DNA from: Desulfamplus sp.
GTDB lineage: Bacteria; Desulfobacterota; Desulfobacteria; Desulfobacterales; Desulfobacteraceae
DNA length: 6,871 nucleotides
NCBI GenBank assembly: GCA_015231395.1
Contig: JADGBP010000123.1
Coordinates: 1 to 6,871, forward strand
Direction: 5' to 3'
The notes under the pieces are model-generated. The model was not told the DNA's origin. It did not search any database and saw only the letters and a program-made list of their open reading frames with translations. This document shows positions 1 through 5,485 of the stretch, one piece after another. The position numbers were made by a program, and so were the translations under genes. The stretch's first letter is position 1. Each line of letters starts with the position of its first letter.

Positions 1-6
1 AATAAA

Positions 7-17
7 AGGAATCGGTT
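7..17. repeat. 11-bp motif repeated inverted at 397-407
   Basis: AGGAATCGGTT at 7-17 is matched exactly, in inverted orientation, by AACCGATTCCT at 397-407, so the whole 7-407 repeat cluster is bracketed by an 11-bp inverted repeat. The right-hand copy is also the outer arm of the palindrome at 307-407. Chance is possible but unlikely at this distance; shared ancestry of repeat ends is my inference. Confidence 0.45.
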
Positions 18-87
18 GTACACCTCAAATGGTTGCTTTAATAGTGCGACACTTGACAGCATCGAGAATGGTTCTTTAAGGTTGTTT

Positions 88-120
88 ATGGTTGCTACCC
101 CAGTTGTAGCACCATCTTTT
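88..120 (+). terminator. Possible terminator of an upstream gene
   Basis: ATGGTTGCTAC at 88-98 pairs with GTAGCACCAT at 106-115, with one bulged T and a 7-base loop. The stem is followed by CTTTTATAT, a short and imperfect T tract. It lies just past the TAA at 77-79, where the terminator of a gene entering from the left would be. It could equally be another dispersed hairpin repeat. Confidence 0.35.
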
Positions 121-133
121 ATATAAATGTTAA

Positions 134-180
134 GAAGGGCAACTGCAAGGGATTGCCCATACTCTTGCCAATAAATTTAT
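134..180 (+). repeat. GGGCAA/TTGCCC hairpin repeat, copy A
   Basis: GGGCAA at 137-142 pairs with TTGCCC at 153-158. The surrounding sequence, GAAGGGCAAC...TTGCCC...CTTGCCAAT, matches a second copy at 2856-2906 in the same orientation, including the CTTGCCAAT block beyond the hairpin. Homology outside the paired arms indicates two copies of one dispersed repeat, not two chance hairpins. Confidence 0.65.
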
Positions 181-193
181 AACATCGGTCAGT

Positions 194-292
194 TGTCTGA
201 ATCAGGATAAACAGGATAAACAGGATGCACAGGATAAAGCAGGATTTTTTCATCCTGTACATCTTTTAATCCTGAGCATCCTGATTCAGACA
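194..292. repeat. 99-bp imperfect hairpin with 9-bp-periodic CAGGAT units
   Basis: The outer arms are perfect over 15 bp: TGTCTGAATCAGGAT at 194-208 and its reverse complement at 278-292. Inside the left arm CAGGAT recurs at 203, 212, 221, 230 and 240, a period of 9 (once 10) with AAA or similar spacers. The right arm carries the complementary ATCCTG-type units more loosely. The whole can fold into one long hairpin closed around the T run at 245-250. I infer a dispersed non-coding repeat; similar CAGGATAAA arrays occur in some Desulfobacterota genomes as I recall. No coding capacity is seen. Confidence 0.75.
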
Positions 293-306
293 GACTCAAA
301 AAGCTA

Positions 307-407
307 AGGAATGAGTCCGAAATAACTTACCCAAACTCCCCCTCTCCAGATATGGAGAGGGGGCTGGGGGGTGAGGTAAATGGGCAGGTTATTTAAAACC
401 GATTCCT
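307..407. repeat. 101-bp nested palindromic repeat, MITE-like
   Basis: The core is a perfect 11-bp stem, CCCCCTCTCCA at 338-348 with TGGAGAGGGGG at 353-363, around a 4-base loop. Outer arms at 307-332 and 382-407 are inverted repeats matching at 19 of 26 positions by hand count, with blocks AGGAAT, AAATAAC and CCC kept at identical spacing. The core resembles the widespread CCCCTCTCC...GGAGAGGGG...GGGTGAGG intergenic repeat. There is no ORF and no obvious target duplication. A small non-autonomous element is the likeliest reading. Confidence 0.75.
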
Positions 408-484
408 AAAGAAAACGAAATTAGAATCAACCCCTCAAAAATCTGTTTTTACGATAATACCTCAATAATAAAACATGACAAAAC

Positions 485-489
485 AGGAG
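485..489 (+). promoter_or_regulatory. Ribosome binding site that sets the transketolase start
   Basis: AGGAG sits 6 bases before the ATG at 496. The in-frame ATG at 475 lies upstream of this site and has no Shine-Dalgarno of its own, so translation most likely begins at 496. Confidence 0.8.
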
Positions 490-495
490 AAAACA

Positions 496-2598
496 ATGGC
501 TTCTGCCAGTAAAAACCTTGAGCAACTATGTATTCACACCATAAGAACACTTTCCATTGATGCCATTCAAAAGGCAAATTCCGGTCATCCCGGTGCCCCG
601 ATGGGACTTGCACCAACTGCGTTTGTTCTCTGGAACCGCTACATGAAACATAATCCTGCCAATCCTGCATGGATTGACAGGGACAGATTTGTCCTTTCCG
701 GAGGACATGCTTCCATGCTGCTTTACAGTATGCTTTATCTTGATGGTTATGGATTGACACTTGATGATTTAAAGAGCTTCAGGCAGTGGGGAAGCCGTAC
801 TCCCGGGCATCCTGAATTTGGGCATACACCTGGAGTCGAGACCACCACGGGACCTCTTGGGCAGGGCATTGCCAATGCTGTGGGAATGGCTATGGCAGAG
901 CGTCACATGGCAGCTCGTTTTAACACAGAGACAAAAGAGATTGTCAACCATTTTACCTATGTAATGTGCGGAGACGGCGATCTTATGGAAGGTGTTGCCT
1001 GTGAAGCTGTTTCTCTTGCAGGTCATTTGAGTCTTGGCAAACTTATCTGTCTTTATGATGATAATTCCATCTCAATTGAAGGCAGTACCGCGATTTCTTT
1101 TACAGAAGATGTCAAAGCAAAGTTTGAAGCCATGAAATGGCATGTTGTATCTGTGCCTGACGGTAATGATACAGATGCCATTGCCGCTGCTATTGAAGCA
1201 GCACAAAAAGAGACTCAAAAACCCACTCTTATCAAGGTTACTACAAAAATTGCTTACGGCAGTCCTCACAAACAGGGGACTTCTGGAGCTCACGGCTCTC
1301 CGCTTGGGGCAGATGAGATAAAACTTGTAAAAGAGTTTTATGGAGTCCCTGTGGATAAAGATTTCTATGTTTCTGATGAAGTCTTGGCTGAATGCCGCAA
1401 AACAGTGGAACGGGGAGAGACTCAGGAAAAGGCGTGGCAGGAGATTTTTAATCAATACAGAGAGGAGTTTCCAGAACTTACTGCCGCGTTTGCAGATGCG
1501 GTCAGCGGTTATCTCACTCAAGGATGGGACAGTGAGATTCCGGTTTTTACCCCAAAAGACAAACCAATTGCAACAAGATCAGCTTCAGGCAAGGTGCTCA
1601 ACGCCATTGCTAAAAATCTTCCGGTTCTGATGGGAGGTTCTGCGGATCTTGCTCCGTCAAACAACACATATCTTTCAGGATTCAGCGACTTTCAAAAAGA
1701 TGCCTATGGCGGCAGAAATATCAGGTTTGGTGTCAGAGAACATGCGATGGGAGCAATTATGTCCGGCATGTATCTTCATGGTGGTATCCGTCCTTATGGT
1801 GGAACTTTTATGGTGTTTGCAGATTATGTGAGACCTGCGGTCAGGGTTGCATCTCTTATGAAACTGCCCCTTATCTATGTATTTACCCATGACAGCGTGG
1901 CAGTGGGAGAAGATGGTCCCACCCATCAGCCGGTTGAACATATGGCATCTTTGAGGGCAATTCCCGGTCTTAATGTCATCCGACCGGCTGACGCCAATGA
2001 GACAGCAGACGCGTGGAGAGTCGCTTTGACAACTATGGACGCACCTACTGCACTGATTTTAAGCCGCCAGAATCTTCCTGTTCTGGATAAAGACACAACA
2101 GGCGGGGAAGGCTCTTTGCAATATGGTGCCTATATTCTCAAAGATGTGAGTGTTAAGGATATGGATTCTAAAGATATGGATTCTAATGTTCCTGATACTG
2201 GTATCAACGGCAGTAAGTCAAAGCAGGTAAAAGGTATAGATATCATTCTGATCGCTTCAGGCTCTGAAGTTCATCTATGCGTAAATGCAGCAGTTGAGCT
2301 GGAAAAAGCGGGGATTCATGCCAGGGTTGTGAGTATGCCAAGCTGGGAGCTTTTTGAAAAGACGTCGGCATCATATCAGAAGAAAGTTCTGCCGCACGAT
2401 GTGAAGATCAGACTTGCTGTTGAAGCTGGTATCAGTATGGGCTGGGAGCGGTATGTCGGGGATAACGGCAAAGTGATAGGTATTAACCGATTTGGTGCGT
2501 CCGCCCCAGGAGAAAAGGTGCTGGAGGAATATGGCATCAGCACTGCAAATATTATTGAACAGGCAAAGAGTCTTGTTGCAGGAAACAAAAGGTCATAA
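496..2598 (+). CDS. tkt: Transketolase
   Basis: Thiamine-diphosphate enzyme moving two-carbon ketol units between ketoses and aldoses in the cytosolic non-oxidative pentose phosphate pathway. The product is 700 residues from ATG 496; an ATG at 475 would add seven but lacks a ribosome site. Seen: the N-terminal signature with His31, GGHAS (His71), PGHPE (His105) and TTGPLGQG; the diphosphate and metal site GDG (159-161) with Asn190; HGSPLG (His266). The pyrimidine domain has REH with the catalytic Glu415, THDS (His465) and EDGPTHQP (His477). The C-terminal domain has LIASGSEV. All expected active-site residues are present. At 700 residues it is longer than the usual 660-670, explained by an insert at about 549-580. 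No neighbouring pentose-phosphate or Calvin-cycle gene is visible. It appears monocistronic, with a candidate terminator at 2716-2745. This is the most confident call in the window. Confidence 0.97.
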   Translation: MASASKNLEQLCIHTIRTLSIDAIQKANSGHPGAPMGLAPTAFVLWNRYMKHNPANPAWIDRDRFVLSGGHASMLLYSMLYLDGYGLTLDDLKSFRQWGSRTPGHPEFGHTPGVETTTGPLGQGIANAVGMAMAERHMAARFNTETKEIVNHFTYVMCGDGDLMEGVACEAVSLAGHLSLGKLICLYDDNSISIEGSTAISFTEDVKAKFEAMKWHVVSVPDGNDTDAIAAAIEAAQKETQKPTLIKVTTKIAYGSPHKQGTSGAHGSPLGADEIKLVKEFYGVPVDKDFYVSDEVLAECRKTVERGETQEKAWQEIFNQYREEFPELTAAFADAVSGYLTQGWDSEIPVFTPKDKPIATRSASGKVLNAIAKNLPVLMGGSADLAPSNNTYLSGFSDFQKDAYGGRNIRFGVREHAMGAIMSGMYLHGGIRPYGGTFMVFADYVRPAVRVASLMKLPLIYVFTHDSVAVGEDGPTHQPVEHMASLRAIPGLNVIRPADANETADAWRVALTTMDAPTALILSRQNLPVLDKDTTGGEGSLQYGAYILKDVSVKDMDSKDMDSNVPDTGINGSKSKQVKGIDIILIASGSEVHLCVNAAVELEKAGIHARVVSMPSWELFEKTSASYQKKVLPHDVKIRLAVEAGISMGWERYVGDNGKVIGINRFGASAPGEKVLEEYGISTANIIEQAKSLVAGNKRS
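2155..2184 (+). repeat. 15-bp tandem repeat inside the transketolase insert
   Basis: AAGGATATGGATTCT at 2155-2169 is repeated with one base change at 2170-2184. In frame it encodes KDMDS twice (residues 554-563). It lies in a polar stretch, about residues 549-580, just before the [11 protein letters not shown] strand of the C-terminal domain, where other transketolases have only a short turn. Slippage duplication within a surface loop is the likely origin. Confidence 0.8.
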
Positions 2599-2656
2599 CC
2601 GGAATCCGGCTGTTTCTAATCATAAAAAGCAAAAAATGTTTTTATGGTAAATCAGA

Positions 2657-2683
2657 AAGTATTTTCATTGTAAGTATTTTCAT
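2657..2683 (+). repeat. 12-bp direct repeat, period 15
   Basis: AAGTATTTTCAT occurs at 2657-2668 and again at 2672-2683. It lies in AT-rich spacer between the transketolase stop and its probable terminator. No function is evident; local slippage is a sufficient explanation. Confidence 0.6.
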
Positions 2684-2715
2684 GATAATTCTACTGATAT
2701 AGTAAGCAATTACAA

Positions 2716-2756
2716 GTTAGCCCTGCAATTTATTTCAGGGCTAACCTTAATATTTC
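2716..2756 (+). terminator. Likely transketolase terminator
   Basis: GTTAGCCCTG at 2716-2725 pairs perfectly with CAGGGCTAAC at 2736-2745 around a 10-base AT-rich loop. The following CTTAATATTT is only moderately T-rich, so efficiency is uncertain. It lies 117 bases after the transketolase stop with no other gene between. Confidence 0.5.
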
Positions 2757-2855
2757 GTATCTCTGTATCTCACATGTCTACGTTTTCTGCATCTCGTCTC
2801 TTTATCCATTCTCTTCTATAGACTTCCAGAAAAATATTTTGATATTCTCAATTTT

Positions 2856-2906
2856 GAAGGGCAACCACAAAGGGTTGCCCCTACAGTGTTCTTGCCAATT
2901 TAATTA
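2856..2906 (+). repeat. GGGCAACC/GGTTGCCC hairpin repeat, copy B
   Basis: GGGCAACC at 2859-2866 pairs perfectly with GGTTGCCC at 2873-2880 around the loop ACAAAG. Flanks GAA before, and CTAC...TTCTTGCCAAT after, match copy A at 134-180 in the same orientation. The 8-bp stem here is better kept than in copy A. No T tract follows, so it is not a good terminator. Confidence 0.7.
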
Positions 2907-3055
2907 TCTGAAAAACTATAAATGCTATCTCTTTTACCATACTTACTATTTTATATTAATTAATATTAATTAAATCTTTATGTTACGACTTGACGCAGTA
3001 TGGACTACCAGTCAATACCTGTGATTCTCCTGTTGTTTCTTTGGTATTTTTATAG

Positions 3056-3084
3056 TTGCATTTTTTTCCATATGGTTCTAATAT
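3056..3084 (+). promoter_or_regulatory. Possible sigma-70-type promoter of the PilZ gene
   Basis: TTGCAT at 3056-3061 and TAATAT at 3079-3084 are separated by exactly 17 bases. Both hexamers are only partial matches to TTGACA and TATAAT, and the region is AT-rich, so this is weak. Transcription from it would give a leader of roughly 115 bases. Confidence 0.25.
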
Positions 3085-3095
3085 CTATCACTTTA

Positions 3096-3106
3096 AAGGG
3101 GGTGAT
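3096..3106 (+). promoter_or_regulatory. Orphan Shine-Dalgarno-like sequence
   Basis: AAGGGGGTGAT differs at one base from the full anti-16S complement AAGGAGGTGAT. Only very short frames follow: TTG at 3113 (five codons) and ATG at 3120 (MKSKV then stop). It is about 100 bases upstream of the PilZ start. It could serve a leader peptide, a ribosome-standby site, or nothing. Confidence 0.25.
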
Positions 3107-3194
3107 AACACATTGCAGCATGAAGTCTAAAGTTTAAAGTTGCAATTCGTAGTTTGATAACCAGATGTTTTTTAAAATCTCTCTTTAAGTAAAA

Positions 3195-3200
3195 AGGAGG
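3195..3200 (+). promoter_or_regulatory. Ribosome binding site of the PilZ gene
   Basis: A consensus AGGAGG lies 6 bases before ATG 3207. It supports this start and suggests efficient translation. Confidence 0.85.
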
Positions 3201-3206
3201 CAAGAC

Positions 3207-3707
3207 ATGCTTTCAAACAAACGTTCAACAATACGCAACCAATGCAGGATTCCGCTGCTTCTGGCATGGAAAAATCCTGATGAGTGTCATGAGGTTGTTG
3301 CCTACAATATCAGTAAGAGCGGCATGTGTATAGAATCTTGTTGGCATCTATCTCCTGATACACCGCTGTATATCAAAAATGTTGATCCCACGATTGTCAA
3401 AAAGAGTAATGCTACAGGAGAAGCCTTTGTAGCCAAAGTAAAATGGAGCAGAAAAAAAAGATTTTCATATGTATATGCGTTTGACGTAGGAATTCAGCAT
3501 CTAACCCATTGCTATTTCATGGATCATATTTCTGACTATTCTGACTCTCTGTCTTGTGATATGTGTTATGATATTATTAATAATGATTTGCATCAAACAA
3601 AGGATAATCTCAATCTTTGCAAGGAATGTTTCTGGAATATTGGCAGTCTTGGCAAAAGCGTAACTCAATCAAGTGTTAGACGATTTATATCAGGGAATGT
3701 TTTATGA
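3207..3707 (+). CDS. PilZ-domain protein with C-terminal zinc-ribbon-like motif
   Basis: A 166-residue soluble protein with no signal peptide or membrane segment. The N-terminal part (about 1-100) has both hallmarks of c-di-GMP-binding PilZ domains: RxxxR (Arg6, Arg10) and N-x-S-x-x-G (Asn34, Ser36, Gly39), followed by beta-strand-like segments ending in YAFDVGIQ. The C-terminal part has two cysteine pairs, C117/C120 and C138/C141, 17 residues apart, as in a zinc ribbon or LIM-like knuckle, with LCKECF as the second knuckle. The likely role is a c-di-GMP receiver passing the signal to a partner through the zinc module; the partner is unknown. The strong ribosome site and the terminator 14 bases after the stop suggest a single-gene unit. 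The PilZ call rests on motif spacing; the zinc module is clear as a pattern but unproven as a metal site. Confidence 0.75.
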   Translation: MLSNKRSTIRNQCRIPLLLAWKNPDECHEVVAYNISKSGMCIESCWHLSPDTPLYIKNVDPTIVKKSNATGEAFVAKVKWSRKKRFSYVYAFDVGIQHLTHCYFMDHISDYSDSLSCDMCYDIINNDLHQTKDNLNLCKECFWNIGSLGKSVTQSSVRRFISGNVL

Positions 3708-3720
3708 TTAGTTCTTTTAA

Positions 3721-3759
3721 AAGGGCTTGAATTGAATCTTCAAGCCCTTAATTTTTTTT
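3721..3759 (+). terminator. Rho-independent terminator of the PilZ gene
   Basis: AAGGGCTTGAA at 3721-3731 pairs perfectly with TTCAAGCCCTT at 3739-3749 around a 7-base loop, followed by AA and eight T (3752-3759). It is a textbook terminator 14 bases after the PilZ stop, separating that gene from the PAS gene. Confidence 0.92.
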
Positions 3760-3875
3760 AACCCTTATTATTTTGAAGTCTTGTTTCTTCTTCAGTCTTG
3801 CTTCTTTAAGCCTTAAATTATCGAACTTTTATATCGTTATCATGACCTAAATAAAGATTTGATAGGATGTGAGCT

Positions 3876-5375
3876 ATGACCTCTTCTTATGAGTATAAAG
3901 ACCTCCGTAATAAGGCAAAAAAACGCCTCTTGAATAAGTCTTATTGCAAGGATTTACCACCAACTGCCTTCCACTATCTACCACCAACCGACTCCGAGGA
4001 TTTAACACCAACCGACTCCGAAGACTTAACACCAACCGACTCCGAAGACTTAACACCAACCGACTTCAAGTATTTATCACTACCGGATGAAATATCTTTT
4101 TCTCCAAATAAATTCCCGCATTTAACACCATCTGATTACAATGAACTTATTATTGAAGAGTTTGCTGTTTACAAGCAAGAACTGGAAATTCAGAACGAGG
4201 AACTCAGACGGGTTCATTGCGAGCGTGAAAGCCTGCTTGAGGAATATGTTGGTCTCTATTATGACGCTGCACCATGCGGTTATGTGACGATCTCTCCAAA
4301 AACGATCATTACCAGAATCAATGAGACTGGACTTTGCCTTTTAAAAACTAACAGACTTAATTGCAAGCATATGGGGTTAAGCTTTTTTATCGACGATGTC
4401 TCTCATATGAACTATTTCATGACCTTGAACAAGGTGGCTAAAACAGGAGAAGCACAATCTATTGAACTAAAACTCAAATCACAAGACGCGTGGCTTCTGG
4501 CATGCATCAAGCCGGATATGAAATCTTCAGGCGAGTTCTACCAGTGGAGAATCACTCTCGTTGATATATCCGAATGCAAAAAGCAGAAAATCCAGCTTAT
4601 AGAGCGTGAAGAGCGGTTCAAATTTTTATTTGAAAACACACCATTTGCCTGCCACTTCCTGAACAGTGAGATGGATATCATTGATGTGAATTCGTGCTGG
4701 GAAATATTGACAGGATATAGCAAAAACGATGTGCTTGGAAAAAAAATTACAGAATTCATCCATCCTGAATGGGTGGATCATTTCCACAAGAATTATTCCA
4801 TTTTAAAATCTGCAACTAATGTTATTGAATTTCAGTTTCCCATCATTAAACGGAACGGGGATTATTTTCATGTTGATTCACAGGCAAAATCATGCGTGAA
4901 TAAAACAAGGGGCTTTACTCATTCATGTTTCTGTTTTCATCCTGTGGCAGAACGGGAGCATGAAAAACAGGAATGCTTTCACTGCCCTGCTCTGTCCAAA
5001 CAGAAATTGCGAGAAATATCGACGTCCTTGACAGGCGATAAGGCTCAAGCCGTTGTCATGATGGATGATTTTGCGGGCAGTTTAATGCAGATAGATGTTG
5101 AAGGGCGTATTGTTTTTGCAAATAAAGCATGCTGTATAATGTTTGACTGCCCTGCCGGCAGCCTTGATGGCAAGTTTATCAGAGAACTTGCATCAAACAA
5201 GATAAGTGTTGAGTATATTGAAGAGTGGATCAAGGAGAGTATATCTCATTTTAAAGTTCCAGAGATTTTTGATACTAATTTTAGGACACTGAACGATAAA
5301 CTTTTTGCCTTGAGGATTGACTGGAACTATCAATTCGATGATTCAGGCAGCATAAAGGTAGGCTGTAGAATTTAG
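3876..5375 (+). CDS. Three-PAS-domain sensory protein lacking an output domain
   Basis: A 499-residue protein without membrane segments, so probably a cytoplasmic sensor. In order: a basic N-terminus (DLRNKAKKRLL); eight tandem octapeptides (27-90); a helical coiled-coil linker with QELEIQNEELRR (about 91-124), common before PAS domains in proteobacterial kinases and cyclases; PAS1 (about 125-232, with PCGYVTIS and closing VDISECK); PAS2 (about 245-360, opening EERFKFLFENTPF, with LTGYSKNDVLGK); PAS3 (about 390-499, with IDVEGRIVFANKA). Translation stops at TAG right after GSIKVGCRI, where one more strand and a linker to a histidine kinase or GGDEF domain would be expected. The start is supported by AGGAT 7 bases upstream. 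The transposase gene begins 110 bases downstream, so loss of the output domain by insertion is plausible. It could instead be a genuine stand-alone PAS protein. Ligand and partner cannot be told. Confidence 0.8.
   Translation: MTSSYEYKDLRNKAKKRLLNKSYCKDLPPTAFHYLPPTDSEDLTPTDSEDLTPTDSEDLTPTDFKYLSLPDEISFSPNKFPHLTPSDYNELIIEEFAVYKQELEIQNEELRRVHCERESLLEEYVGLYYDAAPCGYVTISPKTIITRINETGLCLLKTNRLNCKHMGLSFFIDDVSHMNYFMTLNKVAKTGEAQSIELKLKSQDAWLLACIKPDMKSSGEFYQWRITLVDISECKKQKIQLIEREERFKFLFENTPFACHFLNSEMDIIDVNSCWEILTGYSKNDVLGKKITEFIHPEWVDHFHKNYSILKSATNVIEFQFPIIKRNGDYFHVDSQAKSCVNKTRGFTHSCFCFHPVAEREHEKQECFHCPALSKQKLREISTSLTGDKAQAVVMMDDFAGSLMQIDVEGRIVFANKACCIMFDCPAGSLDGKFIRELASNKISVEYIEEWIKESISHFKVPEIFDTNFRTLNDKLFALRIDWNYQFDDSGSIKVGCRI
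3954..4145 (+). repeat. Eight in-frame 24-bp tandem repeats (octapeptide L-x-P-T-D-x-x-x)
   Basis: Units start at 3954, 3978, 4002, 4026, 4050, 4074, 4098 and 4122. Units 3 and 4 are identical over 24 bp and encode LTPTDSED; unit 2 (LPPTDSED) and unit 5 (LTPTDFKY) are close; units 1, 6, 7 and 8 have diverged (LPPTAFHY, LSLPDEIS, FSPNKFPH, LTPSDYNE). The last unit runs directly into the coiled coil. Because 24 is a multiple of 3, copy-number change keeps the frame. Confidence 0.9.
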
Positions 5376-5471
5376 TTAGACCTTATGGGTATTGCTTCCT
5401 GACATTTCGTGCCAATGGAATTTTTTGAAAAAATATGGAATAATCCTTCTTAAAAATACAAAAACCATAAT

Positions 5472-5477
5472 GAGGAG
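5472..5477 (+). promoter_or_regulatory. Ribosome binding site of the transposase
   Basis: GAGGAG lies 8 bases before ATG 5486, with a T-rich spacer. This supports the chosen start. Confidence 0.75.
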
Positions 5478-5485
5478 AATTTTTT

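Larger units (their letters stand above)
1..474. other. Repeat-filled non-coding region upstream of transketolase
   Basis: No convincing gene lies here. A short open frame on the + strand runs in from the window edge and stops with TAA at 77-79; it could be the tail of an upstream gene but has no recognisable motif. The rest is a series of hairpin-forming repeats, described separately. After the last repeat ends at 407, less than 90 bases remain before the transketolase start. That stretch contains a GATAAT at 453-458 resembling a -10 box, but I see no matching -35 hexamer. Confidence 0.6.
2599..3206. other. 608-bp non-coding spacer
   Basis: No ORF here looks coding on either strand. It contains a weak CCGGAATCCGG palindrome right after the transketolase stop, a 12-bp direct repeat, a strong hairpin likely to be the transketolase terminator, a second GGGCAAC hairpin repeat, an AT-only tandem (TATTAATTAA at 2954-2963 and 2964-2973), and the leader of the PilZ gene. 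The stretch 2750-2855 and most of 2910-3050 show nothing I can interpret. Confidence 0.6.

Noticed and set aside
2..79. Tail of an upstream gene entering from the left edge
   Set aside because: The frame is open for 25 codons and is followed by a possible terminator, but its length is compatible with chance, no motif is recognisable, and it contains part of a repeat.
203..245. CRISPR-like array
   Set aside because: The units are 6-9 bp with no unique spacers; this is a short-period repeat inside a hairpin.
453..458. GATAAT as the -10 box of a transketolase promoter
   Set aside because: No acceptable -35 hexamer lies 16-18 bases upstream, and such hexamers are common in AT-rich sequence.
1072..1521. 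149-codon minus-strand ORF
   Set aside because: It lies wholly inside the conserved transketolase coding sequence, has no ribosome site and no recognisable product.
2599..2609. CCGGAATCCGG as the transketolase terminator
   Set aside because: The stem is only four base pairs with no following T run; the hairpin at 2716-2745 is a better candidate.
3874..4059. Minus-strand ORF with repeated LSLRSRLV motifs
   Set aside because: It is the antisense reading of the 24-bp tandem repeats in the PAS gene; its repetition comes from that array and it has no independent coding signal.
3954..4145. CRISPR array from regularly spaced 24-bp repeats
   Set aside because: The repeats are directly abutting without spacers and are in frame within a protein gene.
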